Shown piece by piece: positions 41,762-50,611 of a stretch of DNA of 64,000 nucleotides (position 1 is the stretch's first letter; each line of letters opens with the position of its first letter). The translations under genes and the position numbers were made by a program. Source of the DNA: VRUE01 sp963796705 (GTDB lineage: Bacteria > Actinomycetota > Thermoleophilia > Solirubrobacterales > 70-9); assembly GCA_963796705.1 (NCBI GenBank), contig CAWCMK010000004.1, forward strand, positions 124,001 through 188,000, given 5' to 3'. Under the pieces are notes generated by a model. That model did not search any database. It was not told the origin of the DNA and saw only the letters and a program-made list of their open reading frames with translations.

Positions 41762-42537
41762 AGGTCGGCCTCCGCCAGCGCGGCGGCGAGATCGCCGAGC
41801 TCCTCGCCCGCTCCGAGCCAGAGGAAGGTCTCGCGGTTGCCCTTTGGCCCCGGCAGCCCCGAGGGGGCGAAGCCACGGACGCTGAGGCCGAGTGCGCGTG
41901 CCGCCCCGGCGACCGCGAGGATCGCCTCCCGACGGTCGGCGGGATCGCGGACGACCCCCCTGCCGACCCGCTCGCGGCCGAGCTCAAACTGCGGCTTGAC
42001 CATCGCCAACAGCTCCCCCTCGGGAGCAACGCAGGCGCTGATCGCCGGCAGGACCTTGGCGAGCGAGATGAAGGAGACGTCGATCACCGCCAGGTCGGGC
42101 ACAAACGGGAGCCGAGCGCCGCTCAGTTCGCGGGCATTGAGACGCTCGATGACGCTCACCCGCGGGTCCTCGCGCAGCGCCAGGGCCAGCTGCCCGTAGG
42201 CGACGTCAAGCGCCGCGACCCGGGCGGCGCCGCGCTTTAGAAGGCAGTCGGTGAAACCGCCGGTGGAGGCGCCCACGTCCAGGCAGTCGCGAGCGAGGAC
42301 GTCGATCGCCAGGGCCTCGAGGGCGTTCTCCAGCTTCAGGCCACCGCGTGAGACGAAGCGGGGAGCGTCCTTGACGATCAGCTCCGCCTGGGGCTCGACC
42401 AGCTGGCTGGGGCGCAGGGCGATCGGTCCGTCGACCCCGAGGCGGACCTCGCCCGCCCGCACCGCCCCGGCAGCCGCGGAGCGTGAGGGAAACAGGCCGC
42501 GCTCCGCCAAAACCGCGTCTATCCGGGTCTTTTTCAC
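41758..42537 (-). CDS. tlyA: TlyA-family rRNA 2'-O-methyltransferase
   Basis: The 259-residue enzyme of the TlyA/FtsJ-like family methylates ribose in 16S and 23S rRNA in mycobacteria, which makes ribosomes sensitive to capreomycin. The N-terminal S4 RNA-binding domain is KKTRIDAVLAERGLFPSRSA with GAVRAGEVRLG. The Rossmann methyltransferase shows LDVGASTGGFTDCLLKRGAA (SAM-binding), VAALDVAYGQLA, DLAVIDVSFISLAKVLPAIS and LLAMVKPQFELGRERVGRGG with catalytic Lys. Start GTG 42537 (VKKTRIDAVL) matches the family N-terminus; the frame is open to 42561. It heads the minus-strand core run that ends in xerD. Confidence 0.92.
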   Translation of the reverse strand: MKKTRIDAVLAERGLFPSRSAAAGAVRAGEVRLGVDGPIALRPSQLVEPQAELIVKDAPRFVSRGGLKLENALEALAIDVLARDCLDVGASTGGFTDCLLKRGAARVAALDVAYGQLALALREDPRVSVIERLNARELSGARLPFVPDLAVIDVSFISLAKVLPAISACVAPEGELLAMVKPQFELGRERVGRGVVRDPADRREAILAVAGAARALGLSVRGFAPSGLPGPKGNRETFLWLGAGEELGDLAAALAEADL

Positions 42538-42604
42538 GGCTCGAACGGTACAGCCGTCCAACCGCCACCGAGACCGCGACTTTTTAATCGATTTGGAACT
42601 GACC

Positions 42605-42633
42605 TTTACTCAGGCCTTAAAATTGGGTAGAAT
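42605..42633 (+). promoter_or_regulatory. candidate sigma-A type promoter
   Basis: TTTACT (42605-42610) and TAGAAT (42628-42633) are separated by 17 bp on the plus strand, facing the terminator-like hairpin at 42912-42940. No protein gene follows on that strand, so any transcript would be a non-coding RNA of about 300 nt. This is a motif match only. The rest of 42538-42870 shows no gene. Confidence 0.3.
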
Positions 42634-42871
42634 CCTTCCAAGACAGGGTAGCGATCCGTATGGGAGCGAATTCTCTGTGACCCGAATCACACATGAATCG
42701 CACATATGTTCGTATCCTGGTTCAAGGATTCACGTAGGAGACCGATAGGAGTTACGCAGAAAAGACTTTTTGGCTGGGTTCCGCGCCGTCTTAATAGCGT
42801 CATTGCTTCCCACAATGATCGCACCGGCGGCACATAAGGGCCCAACCCACCTCCCACTGATCCACATATAT

Positions 42872-42961
42872 AGAGATACATATCTCTCCTCCCTGTAGTA
42901 ACCCCAGAATGCGCCCCTCCTCCCCGGAGGGGCGTTTTCTGTTGTACGGCTCTACAGAGCC
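42872..42961 (+). repeat. left attachment-site candidate (attL), hairpin-bearing repeat copy A
   Basis: It contains AGAGATACATATCTCT (palindrome, 42872-42887), the conserved CTCCCTGTAGTAACCCCAGA, a stem CGCCCCTCC/GGAGGGGCG, and GGCTCTACAGAGCC (42948-42961). The 32 nt at 42879-42910 are identical to 54298-54329. The integrase gene ends 80 nt to its right, and tandem GCGCCAG motifs lie between (43011-43037). Confidence 0.65.
42912..42940 (+). terminator. intrinsic terminator
   Basis: A 9-bp stem CGCCCCTCC/GGAGGGGCG with loop TCCCC is followed by TTTTCT on the plus strand. It is part of the left attachment-site repeat. Confidence 0.6.
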
Positions 42962-43040
42962 AAATAAGAGGTGCCGCGCGGAGACCGAATGAGGCGAGTC
43001 AGAAGGCCGCGCGCCAGTAAATGCGCCAGTCAGCCACGCC

Positions 43041-44249
43041 TCAGCCAGCCGGGAGCCGCTGATCGGCAGCGAGATAGGCATCCATCCGAGCCCGCACATC
43101 GTCATAGCTGCCGGGCAGCATGTGCCCGTAGATATCGAAGGTCGTCTGGATCTTCGAATGTCCCATTACCTCTTGAATCGCCTTTGGATTCGCTCCTGTG
43201 TCGATCAGGATCGATGCGAACGTATGTCGGCACTCGTGCATGGTTAGAACCGTGAGAAGAGTCGCTTCCCGCCCCTCCTCCTCGGCCGCCTCGCGCTCGG
43301 TGAGGTTATGGGCCAGCCAGGCGCGCTTTGCTCGCTTATCGACGGTTGCGCCGTAAAAGACTTGGCTCGCCGTGCGGCCGAAGATTCGGTCACCCCCCGC
43401 CCTGGCGGTCCTCAGCAGCTGCTCATCGAGGAAGTCTCGAAGGACCGCGAGGATCGGAATCGTCCGTCTGCCGGCGGCCGACTTGGGATCAATCTCCCCC
43501 TCGACCTGATCCCAGCCTTTGCGGATGTGGATCAGGCTCGCGCCCAAATCGATGTCCTTGCACCGCAGTGCCTGCAGCTCTCCGCGGCGCAGACCCGCAT
43601 AAAACGCCGTCGCCCACAGGGCGCGATCCTCGGTCGGCAACGCCCGAACGAGAGCGGCTGCCTCGCCGGGTGAGACGATCCGGCGCGGGCGCTTGGATTC
43701 CCCCGCCGGAAGGTCAATACCCTCGGTAGGGTTGTGTCCAAGCTCCTCTTCCTTGATGCCACGTCCATAAAACGCCTGCAATGGGTTGAGAATGTTGCTC
43801 GCGCTATGCGGCGCCATCTTGGCCAACAGGCCGTCGACATATGCCTGGACATCTGAACGGCGAACGTCAGGGGGTCGCAGCATCCCCAGTTCAGAGTCGC
43901 GAAGGTACAAGCGAATAGCGCGCTCATAAGATCGGATCGTGTTTGGCTTGTAGCGCTCTCGGCCCTTGGGACGAATCGTGCCAGCCTCCATCCCGGCGAC
44001 GAACCCGACCAGGGCGTCGTAGAGCGTCCGCTTGTCGTAGGCGACAGGTCGGAGTCCGCCCTTACTCGCCGCCGACTGTGCTTCGGCTCGCCATGACCTG
44101 GCTTCGCTTTCGCGCGCAAAGGTCTTCCGCACCTTGCGTTTCTCGCGGACTAAGTAGACCCACGCCTCAAAGCCCCCATCACAACGGCAGCGTTTGCCCT
44201 CGTGGACGGGGCACCTCTTGGAGTGGCGCTTGACGATCCCCTCAGCCAT
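43041..44249 (-). CDS. int: tyrosine site-specific integrase
   Basis: The 402-residue phage/ICE-type integrase has an N-terminal Cys-containing segment HSKRCPVHEGKRCRCDGGFE followed by an arm-binding AP2-like module (AWVYLVREKRKVRKTFARES). A SAM-like core-binding domain (SYERAIRLYLRDSELGML) comes next. Catalytic residues are Arg in YAGLRRGELQALRCKDID, HECRHTFASILIDTG, and GHSKIQTTFDIYGHM with the nucleophile Tyr. It ends 80 nt from the left attachment repeat, the usual place for such genes. Start GTG or ATG at 44249 (MAEGIVKRHSKRC). Confidence 0.92.
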   Translation of the reverse strand: MAEGIVKRHSKRCPVHEGKRCRCDGGFEAWVYLVREKRKVRKTFARESEARSWRAEAQSAASKGGLRPVAYDKRTLYDALVGFVAGMEAGTIRPKGRERYKPNTIRSYERAIRLYLRDSELGMLRPPDVRRSDVQAYVDGLLAKMAPHSASNILNPLQAFYGRGIKEEELGHNPTEGIDLPAGESKRPRRIVSPGEAAALVRALPTEDRALWATAFYAGLRRGELQALRCKDIDLGASLIHIRKGWDQVEGEIDPKSAAGRRTIPILAVLRDFLDEQLLRTARAGGDRIFGRTASQVFYGATVDKRAKRAWLAHNLTEREAAEEEGREATLLTVLTMHECRHTFASILIDTGANPKAIQEVMGHSKIQTTFDIYGHMLPGSYDDVRARMDAYLAADQRLPAG

Positions 44250-44453
44250 TGCCCCTCCTGCCAGGTACTTCGCGTCGATCGGCCCCGGCAGCGATGACTA
44301 CGAAGAGGCCCCAATCCATAGGGTTGTGGTCAGCCATTGGGAGCACTTACCTCCTCGTGGTCAGGCCCTCGTCGACGTTGGCGCGTCGCCGGGGGCCGTT
44401 TTCATTTCAAGCACCGTACATCGTCGCGGACAAGGGTAGACGGGCAGCTTCGC

Positions 44454-44699
44454 TCACCGACCGACCTCCCGGGCAAGCGGCGTCGCTGCGCTCTGGGCCA
44501 CCCATCGCTCCAGCTCGGCGACAGGCACCAGGCGCTTGCGACCGCGGCGGATCAAGCGCAATTCGGGCGCGACGTTCTGATCGAAGAAGTCGGGACCGAC
44601 GCCGATCGCGGCTGCTGCCTCAGGTGGAGTTAGGGCGATGCGCGGAATGGCTGTCTGGAGCTTCCTGGCCATCTTCAACCTCTTGACTCGACTGTCCAT
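44454..44699 (-). CDS. excisionase-like helix-turn-helix protein
   Basis: The 81-residue protein has a winged helix-turn-helix as in MerR/excisionase families: IALTPPEAAAAIGVGPDFFD (helix-turn-helix) followed by LRLIRRGRKRLVPVAELERW. Such proteins bend attachment-site DNA and bias integrase toward excision, or regulate relaxase genes. It lies between the integrase (ends of the two genes 204 nt apart) and the relaxase. ATG 44699 is followed by a second Met at residue 10, which could be the true start. The 204-nt gap to the integrase start (44250-44453) shows no gene. Confidence 0.8.
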   Translation of the reverse strand: MDSRVKRLKMARKLQTAIPRIALTPPEAAAAIGVGPDFFDQNVAPELRLIRRGRKRLVPVAELERWVAQSAATPLAREVGR

Positions 44700-44766
44700 C
44701 GAAATCCCGAATTGCGTCGCTGGATCCCATCACCCCTGTCGTCCACGAACCGCCCCACGCGCCCCC

Positions 44767-47700
44767 TCAGATTCCGATCTCCAGGCCGCGCGACCGCGAC
44801 CGCGACTCGATACCGTGCCCGAGGCCGAGCTGGCGCTGCCGCTCGGCGAGGCGGCGACGCTGCGCGTTCCACGTCGCGCGCTCGCGACCGTCCTTCGGTT
44901 CAGCGCCGAAGGCCCGCTCGCTGTCGCCGATCCCGTGCTCTTGGCGGTAGCGCTCGATTGCCTCCACGCCGCGATCCCAGGCTCTGCGCTTGGCTGGATC
45001 GCCGGGGCGCTGGCCAAGCTCCGCGCTGATGTAACGGGGCGGCGATACGCGGGCCGCGGTGATCGCCAAGCTGCGGCGCTCGGCGAGGACGGCCTCGATC
45101 GCCGCGGCCTCCTGCGGGGCGCGTGAAGCAAGCGGGCCGATCCGCCGCTCCTCCTCGCGCAGCCTCTCAAGCGTCGCCCGGCACTGCGCCTCGCGCTCGC
45201 TGGCGCGCGCCAGCTCACGCTTGCGCTGGGCGCGCGGAGCCTCGGGGACCTCCCGCAGGCGCGCAATGGCGCTCTCGTGCTGTCCCTGGGCGATCTCGAT
45301 CATCGGCGCCAGCTCAAGCTGGCGTTCGCGCTGGCGCGCCTGGTGTCCCAGCTCGCCCTGGAGCCCCGCGCGCCAGGCGAGTAGCTCCTCGTTGGGCAAG
45401 CCGCGGAGCTCGGTGCGAAGCGCCTCCTCGTGCGCGGCCAGCTGAGCCCGGTCGCGCCCGGCAGCTGCGCTGATTGTCTCCAAGGCACCGCGCTCCTGCG
45501 CTGAGGCGGGCGCGTACTCCTCGCGCCCGATCATCCCGACCTCCGGCGTCGCGTAGATCAGCGTCTCAGAGCGACTGCGCGAGACTGCGACGTAGAGCTC
45601 CTGGCGGTCCATCGAGGCATCGACGCAGACGAAGGCGCGGTCGACGGTGGTCCCCTGGGCGCAGTAGGTCGTCGCGGCGTAGGCGTGCTGGAGCGCCGGC
45701 GCCCCGTCCCGCGGATTCACCCGCTCCAAGAAGACGGAATCGACACACACCCGCCGTTGGGTGTCGATTCCGTCCAACACAACCCTTCGGGCCTGGGCGT
45801 CAACCTCCGCCACCCGCCAGCGCTCGCGGTTATAGATAGCGGCCTTGTGGTCGTTGACGCGGGTGATGAGGAGATCGCCAACGGCGAACATGTTTTCTCC
45901 GACCTGGATCTCGACATCACCGAGCCGACCCTGCTCGCGCATCCTCATCCTCGCCAGCTCGTTGAGGCGATCGACCTCGGCGTTTCGCTTTACCACCATC
46001 AGCGCGTCCTCGCCGCCCCCGAAGGACTCGGCCCAATCGGCGACCATCGCCTCGCGCCTTGCCGCGGCATCGGGGGCGACAACGACCCGCTCGGCGGAGC
46101 GGTAGACGCTCAGGGCATCAGTGCCCTCACCCACGCGGATCAGCTTCGCTCCCTCGCGCTCTGCCTCGTGGCGCTGGCGGATCACTTCATCGAGGACAAT
46201 CGGCTTGGAGCGCTCCGCCAGCGCCGCAAATAGACCGCCCGCCTCGATCTCGCCGAGCTGGGCGGGGTCGCCGATCAGGACGAGCTTCGCCTTAGCGCGA
46301 TCGGCATGGTCGAGCAGCCGTGCCAGGGTGGCGGAGTCAACCATCCCCGCCTCGTCGATCAGGAGCACCGAGCCACGGGGCAGAGCGAGCCGGCCCTGTG
46401 CCTCGGCTCGCTCAAGCTCGCCGAGCAGGCGGGCGATGCTGGTCGCCTTAAGGCCCTCGGCCCCCAGCACGTTGGCGGCGCGCCAGGTCGGAGCGGCGGC
46501 GCTGAGCGCGATTCCCTGCCGCCCCCAGCCCTCGGCCGCGCTCAGGGTCGCGTAGGTCTTGCCGGTACCCGCCTCGCCGATCACGATCGAGATGCCCTCG
46601 CCACCGGACAACAGCCGGCGGACCATCTGCTCTTGGTCGGGCTTCAGGCTGGGACGGGCAGCGAGCAGTCGCTCGAGCGCCAGCTCGGGAACACGAGCGC
46701 GGTCCTCGCTGGCGCCCAGCCGCTCCGCGGTCTGCAGAGCGGCTCGCTCAAGCTCCCAGATGCGGCGCGTGGTGAAGCGCTCGCCCTTGGCCGACTCGGA
46801 GATCTTGATCACCGCCTCGGAAGCGAGGAAGGCGTCGGCGAGCTGCTCCACTTCCGCCGCCGGGGCGCCGCGGGGAAGCGAGTTGGCCACCGCCTGGATC
46901 GCGTCCCTTCGGTCGAAGTGGGAAGAGTGGGCGCTGACCGCATGGTCGAGCTGCTCCACGCTCAGGACGGTGCGAGCCGGCTCGCCCTGGCCGAAGCTCC
47001 GCTCGACCGCCTCGCGGTCCAGACCGACCTTAGTTGCCTGCTCGGCCCAGCGCCCGCGCAGGGTCGCGGTCGAGAGGCCTGTGTCGGACTTCGCTTCGCG
47101 GGTTAGGAGGTTGGCCACCGCCCGGGCACGGGCGGAGGACTCGGTGCCACCGGCGGCCTCGAGGATCTGGCCGCGGCGCTTGGAGAAGCTGCGCAGCTGC
47201 TCATCCGCAAAGCCCTCGATCTCGGCGATTCCCTTGCGGGTCGGCTGCCACTCAACACCGAGGCGCCAGCTTAGCTCGTGGCGCAGGTTGGCCTGGTAGA
47301 TGTAGGAGGCGGTGGTGGCGTGCTCGTAGATCGCGGGGTGATAGAGCCTCGTCCAGCGGCCGTCGGGTCCCTGGGTCGCATTGGCGATCAGGACGTGGGT
47401 GTGGAGCTGGGGATCGCCAGCACGCGAGGAGCGGTGGCGGTAGGCGGCGGCGAGGAAGCCGTTGCCCGGCACGAACTCCGCGCCGCCGGCGCCGCGGCGG
47501 GTCCAGCAGGCCTCGCGCTGCAAGTAGCCGAGCGCGGCCTTGAGCGATTGCTCATGGGCGGCGATCACGTTGGAAGCGGTGGCCGGATCGCCCAGTGCCC
47601 AGGTGAGGGAAACCGACTTCGGCGCCGAGAAGGTGAGATCAAAGCCGGGGACCGGACCCTCGCCGCGGACACCGCGCATCGAAAGCAAAGGTGAGCCGTC

Positions 47701-47898
47701 GAGGGGGCTGTTGCCGGTGAGCATCGCCACCAGCTGTTCGGGGTCAACGGCGCCCTGCAGGCCGAGCTCGGCGGCGGCGTCCCCGAGCCAGTAACCGACG
47801 GCCTCGCCCTCGCCGCTGTAGTAGTCCTCGGCGCCTTCGGCGACCTTGTCGAGGTAGTAGCGCTCCTGGCCGCGCCCGAGCTTCCCGATCGACAGCAT
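44767..47898 (-). CDS. MobF-family conjugative relaxase-helicase (TraA/TrwC-like)
   Basis: The 1043-residue protein would nick transfer-origin DNA and unwind it. The relaxase domain has the N-terminal tyrosines ERYYLDKVAEGAEDYYSG, LTFSAPKSVSLTWALGDPAT, and the metal-binding HRSSRAGDPQLHTHVLIANA (HxH). A RecD-like superfamily I helicase follows, with GEAGTGKTYATLSAAEGW (Walker A, about residue 445), LLIDEAGMVDSATLARLLDH (Walker B) and AATTYCAQGTTVDRAFVCVD, YVAVSRSRSETLIY near 800. The C-terminal 250 residues are coiled and Arg/Glu-rich. ATG 47898 (MLSIGKLGRGQERYY) fits relaxase starts. No transfer-pore genes accompany it. Confidence 0.92.
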   Translation of the reverse strand: MLSIGKLGRGQERYYLDKVAEGAEDYYSGEGEAVGYWLGDAAAELGLQGAVDPEQLVAMLTGNSPLDGSPLLSMRGVRGEGPVPGFDLTFSAPKSVSLTWALGDPATASNVIAAHEQSLKAALGYLQREACWTRRGAGGAEFVPGNGFLAAAYRHRSSRAGDPQLHTHVLIANATQGPDGRWTRLYHPAIYEHATTASYIYQANLRHELSWRLGVEWQPTRKGIAEIEGFADEQLRSFSKRRGQILEAAGGTESSARARAVANLLTREAKSDTGLSTATLRGRWAEQATKVGLDREAVERSFGQGEPARTVLSVEQLDHAVSAHSSHFDRRDAIQAVANSLPRGAPAAEVEQLADAFLASEAVIKISESAKGERFTTRRIWELERAALQTAERLGASEDRARVPELALERLLAARPSLKPDQEQMVRRLLSGGEGISIVIGEAGTGKTYATLSAAEGWGRQGIALSAAAPTWRAANVLGAEGLKATSIARLLGELERAEAQGRLALPRGSVLLIDEAGMVDSATLARLLDHADRAKAKLVLIGDPAQLGEIEAGGLFAALAERSKPIVLDEVIRQRHEAEREGAKLIRVGEGTDALSVYRSAERVVVAPDAAARREAMVADWAESFGGGEDALMVVKRNAEVDRLNELARMRMREQGRLGDVEIQVGENMFAVGDLLITRVNDHKAAIYNRERWRVAEVDAQARRVVLDGIDTQRRVCVDSVFLERVNPRDGAPALQHAYAATTYCAQGTTVDRAFVCVDASMDRQELYVAVSRSRSETLIYATPEVGMIGREEYAPASAQERGALETISAAAGRDRAQLAAHEEALRTELRGLPNEELLAWRAGLQGELGHQARQRERQLELAPMIEIAQGQHESAIARLREVPEAPRAQRKRELARASEREAQCRATLERLREEERRIGPLASRAPQEAAAIEAVLAERRSLAITAARVSPPRYISAELGQRPGDPAKRRAWDRGVEAIERYRQEHGIGDSERAFGAEPKDGRERATWNAQRRRLAERQRQLGLGHGIESRSRSRGLEIGI

Positions 47899-48450
47899 CA
47901 CTCTCTCTGTCCAGCGGAAGCGCGTCTTGGCCCGATCTCTTAACGAAGTGATGCGGTGTGAGGGGGTGGTAGTTGGTGGCTGAAGGCGGGTCCACCGTGG
48001 TTGGTTTGGAGGTCCGATCGGAATCCTGGAGGTGGTCTTGGGCGGCCGTGGGGCAAGGGTCGGTTCCTTGGGGTGGCTTCGTGGTCGTGGTTGACTTTGT
48101 GGTTGGTGGTAGTCGATGCCCGGCTGTCGGGCCTGGGCTGTGCCGCGCAGCGGTCGATGCCGACGCCGGATGCACGTTTGGCACCGGACGGGCTCTCGCG
48201 CCGACACGGTCGCCTCTCCCTCGCATGGATGGCACCACAACTGCGGGCTCCGCCCGCTACGAAGACCACTGCCTGCGTAGCGGGCGCGGGGGTACCGTGG
48301 TAGTCGGGAATGAAGGTGGCGGTCACCTCGACCCGCAGGGGGTGGGCGCTTGGCCCTCGTCAGGGCCGCCAGCCCGCTGCCGTTCAGCGCAAGGCGCAAT
48401 GTGACGGGGCCCGCGGCGCCCTTTCGATCGCGACGCGGTGGAGCGGGGGA
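47899..48450. other. 552-bp region upstream of the relaxase, transfer-origin candidate
   Basis: From about 47945 to 48120 the plus strand is strikingly G/T-rich (GGGGGTGGTAGTTGGTGG, GGTGGTCTTGGGCGGC, GTGGTTGGTGGTAGTCG) and the complementary strand C/A-rich. Farther up are short palindromes such as GCCCGGCTGTCGGGC (48119-48133). A GTG-started minus-strand frame (48326 to 47940, ATFIPDYHGTPAPATQAVVF) may be a small gene, but its C-terminal half is low-complexity and I do not annotate it. Position before the relaxase suits a transfer origin. Confidence 0.4.
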
Positions 48451-48864
48451 TTAATGACGCTCACGGAGCCAGGCGCCGGAGACGTTCGCGGCGACCAGCC
48501 CGCCCCGCTTGGCGGGGAGCCTGCGCAGTTCGAGGCTGGGCGTGGGCAAAATGGGGGTTCGTCGGCGTCGATTAGTTGGGCGGCAGGATTCAGGCGGCGG
48601 CACTTCCGGTGCGAATTCCGCTCCGACCGACGCCGCCCTGCTCATCGCCACAGCACAGGCGCCCCTGCCCCCGCAGCCCGAATCTTCCCAGCCGACAAAC
48701 ACAGAGCCCGGGTTGGGAATCGCGATCAGGTACGCGGTGGTGCCTTCATCAAATGGCGCGGAGCAGGTGCCCGGGCAAGCGATGGCCCATCCGGCACTAG
48801 ATGCAGAGCCAAATCGGCCCTCCGCCCGACCCCAATCGTGTGCCAGGGGAACCCGCGGATACAA
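48451..48864 (-). CDS. fragment of a secreted repeat protein
   Basis: The 137-codon frame carries one extracellular repeat: AIACPGTCSAPFDEGTTAYL, then AIPNPGSVFVGWEDSGCGGR and GACAVAMSRAASVGAEFAPE. This is the same module type (CPGTC...GxxVxLxAxPxxGSxFxGW...C) as in the PKD protein at 57256-59751. No signal peptide and only one repeat are present, so it is probably a truncated remnant or the displaced C-terminal part of the neighbouring secreted protein. The last 35 residues are basic. Confidence 0.4.
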   Translation of the reverse strand: MYPRVPLAHDWGRAEGRFGSASSAGWAIACPGTCSAPFDEGTTAYLIAIPNPGSVFVGWEDSGCGGRGACAVAMSRAASVGAEFAPEVPPPESCRPTNRRRRTPILPTPSLELRRLPAKRGGLVAANVSGAWLRERH

Positions 48865-48891
48865 GCCGAAATACCGACCCGCAGCGACGCT

Positions 48892-49140
48892 TTATCTGAC
48901 TCTCGAGCCAAGGCGCAAGACGAGTCCGCGAGTGGAGGTTCGGCCTTCCACCAGTGTCGCGGTCGCCTTCACAGACAGCCTGCCCTTCTGGTGCAGACGC
49001 GCCGCTCCCGGGTGGCTCAGCCGCACCCTGATCACGCTGGTTTCGTCGGCATTCAGGTGGTATCGGCGATGGCCCAGAGCTATCCTGCCCTGGCTGAGAC
49101 GAAGACCGCCTTGGCATGTGCTTTCGGCAGTGCGCCTTCG
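48892..49140 (-). pseudogene. out-of-frame C-terminal tail of the Vgb-like protein
   Basis: In a frame different from the gene at 49080-50408, codons read RTAESTCQGGLRLSQGRIAL, then VIRVRLSHPGAARLHQKGRL SVKATATLVEG and a stop. This is the usual end of such secreted proteins. A one-base indel near 49125-49140, just after VSCEG in the main frame, would join them. Confidence 0.55.
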
Positions 49141-50408
49141 CAGGAGACGGAAACCCTCGCCAAGCGGGCGTGAGGCCAAGGGAGTGATCTTCCGATTCGC
49201 ACCGCAAGTGATCCAGGGGTGATCCGACCGACCATTCCAGGCTGGCTGAAGATCGTCATCATGCAGGTACCGCCGCCGCCTTCGCAAGGCGATTGACCTT
49301 CAGCCGTGTACCAGATGGACCCGTCCGGCCCCGCTGCGGCGTCGATCAGAGTGCCTGCGCGATAGGGAAGTCGGACGTAGCTCACCCGCCCGGCCGGGGA
49401 AATGCGGCCGAGGACGTTCGTCTCCGAGTGGAACCAGAGCCTGCCGTCAGGGCCGGAGGTTAACGGCCAGGCGGACGGGTAGCGACCGTGTTCGACCGGG
49501 AAAGTCGAGACTTCACCGGTCGGAGTGATGCGGCCGACGCCGGTTTGCCCCTGCGAGAACCAGATATCTCCTTCCGGGCCGACAGCGAGGCTCCCTGGCC
49601 GTTCGGGGACCGGGAACTCGGTGATCTGTCCGGAGGGGGTGATCCGGCCGATTTTCCGGCCGAACTCCTCGCCGAACCAGACGTTCCCGTCCGGCCCGAG
49701 CACGATTTCGCCGAGGCCCGATTCATGGGTCGGGATCGGGAAGTCCGCCGATTCACCGGCTGGAGTGACGCGACTGATTGTGCCGTAATCGAGTTTCGAC
49801 TCCGAGGCAACCCAGAAATTGCCGTCTGCTCCCGTCGTCATGAAATCCGCATTTCCTTTTTCCGGCGCGCTGAAAGGAATTTCGGTCACCTGCCCAGTGA
49901 GGGTCATCCTGCCGAGCGCAAAGGGCGTGAGGTACCAAAGGTCCCCTTCTGGCCCGGCAGTCAGCGCTCGGGCTTCACGCGACGGGCCGAGCAGCGGATA
50001 TTCGGTTATCTGCCCGTCTGGCGTGATGCGGTCGATCACCGTTCGTGGGTTCACCGGTTCGGCGCCGGTGTGGCCCTGCTCGGCCTCGCCCAGGAGGAAC
50101 CACATATTCCCGTCGGCTCCCGCCACGAGCTGTCCGGGGAAGAGGCTTTCGCTCGAAAGCGGAAACTGACTGATTTCCGCAGGCGCAGACACCGGGCTGC
50201 CCGTGGCAGCTGACGCGCCGACCGGCAGAATTGCTCCGAGCGCAAGCAGCCCAATAAGCGCAAGGAGATAGACCGGGCCACGGCCCGGCACTCTCACGCG
50301 ACGGCTGTCTCCCCTGCGTCGCACCCCTGCCGACACTGATGGGAAAATAGCGCCTGATTCGCGCAAACTGCGCATTTTCATCTGCCCGCGGGTGGCCCGA
50401 CGGCCCAT
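49080..50408 (-). CDS. secreted beta-propeller protein, virginiamycin B lyase-like
   Basis: The 442-residue exported protein repeats the phrase 'GPDGNxWFxE...xxIGRITPxGxxTEFPxP' at least seven times, for example GADGNMWFLLGEAEQG, GPDGNVWFGEEFGRKIGRIT and GPEGDIWFSQGQTGVGRIT, the blade pattern of Vgb-type seven-bladed propellers. The real streptogramin lyase activity is unproven for such environmental proteins. The signal peptide is near VYLLALIGLLALGAILPVGA. ATG 50408 is the chosen start, and a second ATG lies at 50381. The main frame ends shortly after VSVSCEG by a frameshift; the natural tail continues out of frame to 48892. Confidence 0.75.
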   Translation of the reverse strand: MGRRATRGQMKMRSLRESGAIFPSVSAGVRRRGDSRRVRVPGRGPVYLLALIGLLALGAILPVGASAATGSPVSAPAEISQFPLSSESLFPGQLVAGADGNMWFLLGEAEQGHTGAEPVNPRTVIDRITPDGQITEYPLLGPSREARALTAGPEGDLWYLTPFALGRMTLTGQVTEIPFSAPEKGNADFMTTGADGNFWVASESKLDYGTISRVTPAGESADFPIPTHESGLGEIVLGPDGNVWFGEEFGRKIGRITPSGQITEFPVPERPGSLAVGPEGDIWFSQGQTGVGRITPTGEVSTFPVEHGRYPSAWPLTSGPDGRLWFHSETNVLGRISPAGRVSYVRLPYRAGTLIDAAAGPDGSIWYTAEGQSPCEGGGGTCMMTIFSQPGMVGRITPGSLAVRIGRSLPWPHARLARVSVSCEGALPKAHAKAVFVSARAG

Positions 50409-50611
50409 GACAACTAACCGGCGTTCGGTCGGAAAGTAGCGTAGATATTGGATTCGGCTTGGTGGAGGCGTAGCCCGAGCCGAGGAATTCTCACCCTCCG
50501 GCGAGACCGGAATCAACCGGCCCGTGCTCGTCTTCCGATTGCGGCCCCGCGACTCGGGGTGCCAGCAAAGTGTCAGCGGAAGCCACGAATACAGGCCAGA
50601 GCTGACCCAAG

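Noticed and set aside
42640..42960. Tested as a tmRNA, RNase P RNA, SRP RNA or tRNA
   Set aside because: No conserved core sequences of these RNAs were found. A GTTCAA triplet near 42720 lacks a proper 7-nt T loop.
42800..43105. Minus-strand frame with RPSGEEGRILGLLQGG, similar to a peptide near 57.0 kb (RPSEEGRILGSPQGG)
   Set aside because: The shared peptide is the translation of the dispersed hairpin repeat, and frames around it do not match. It is better explained as non-coding DNA.
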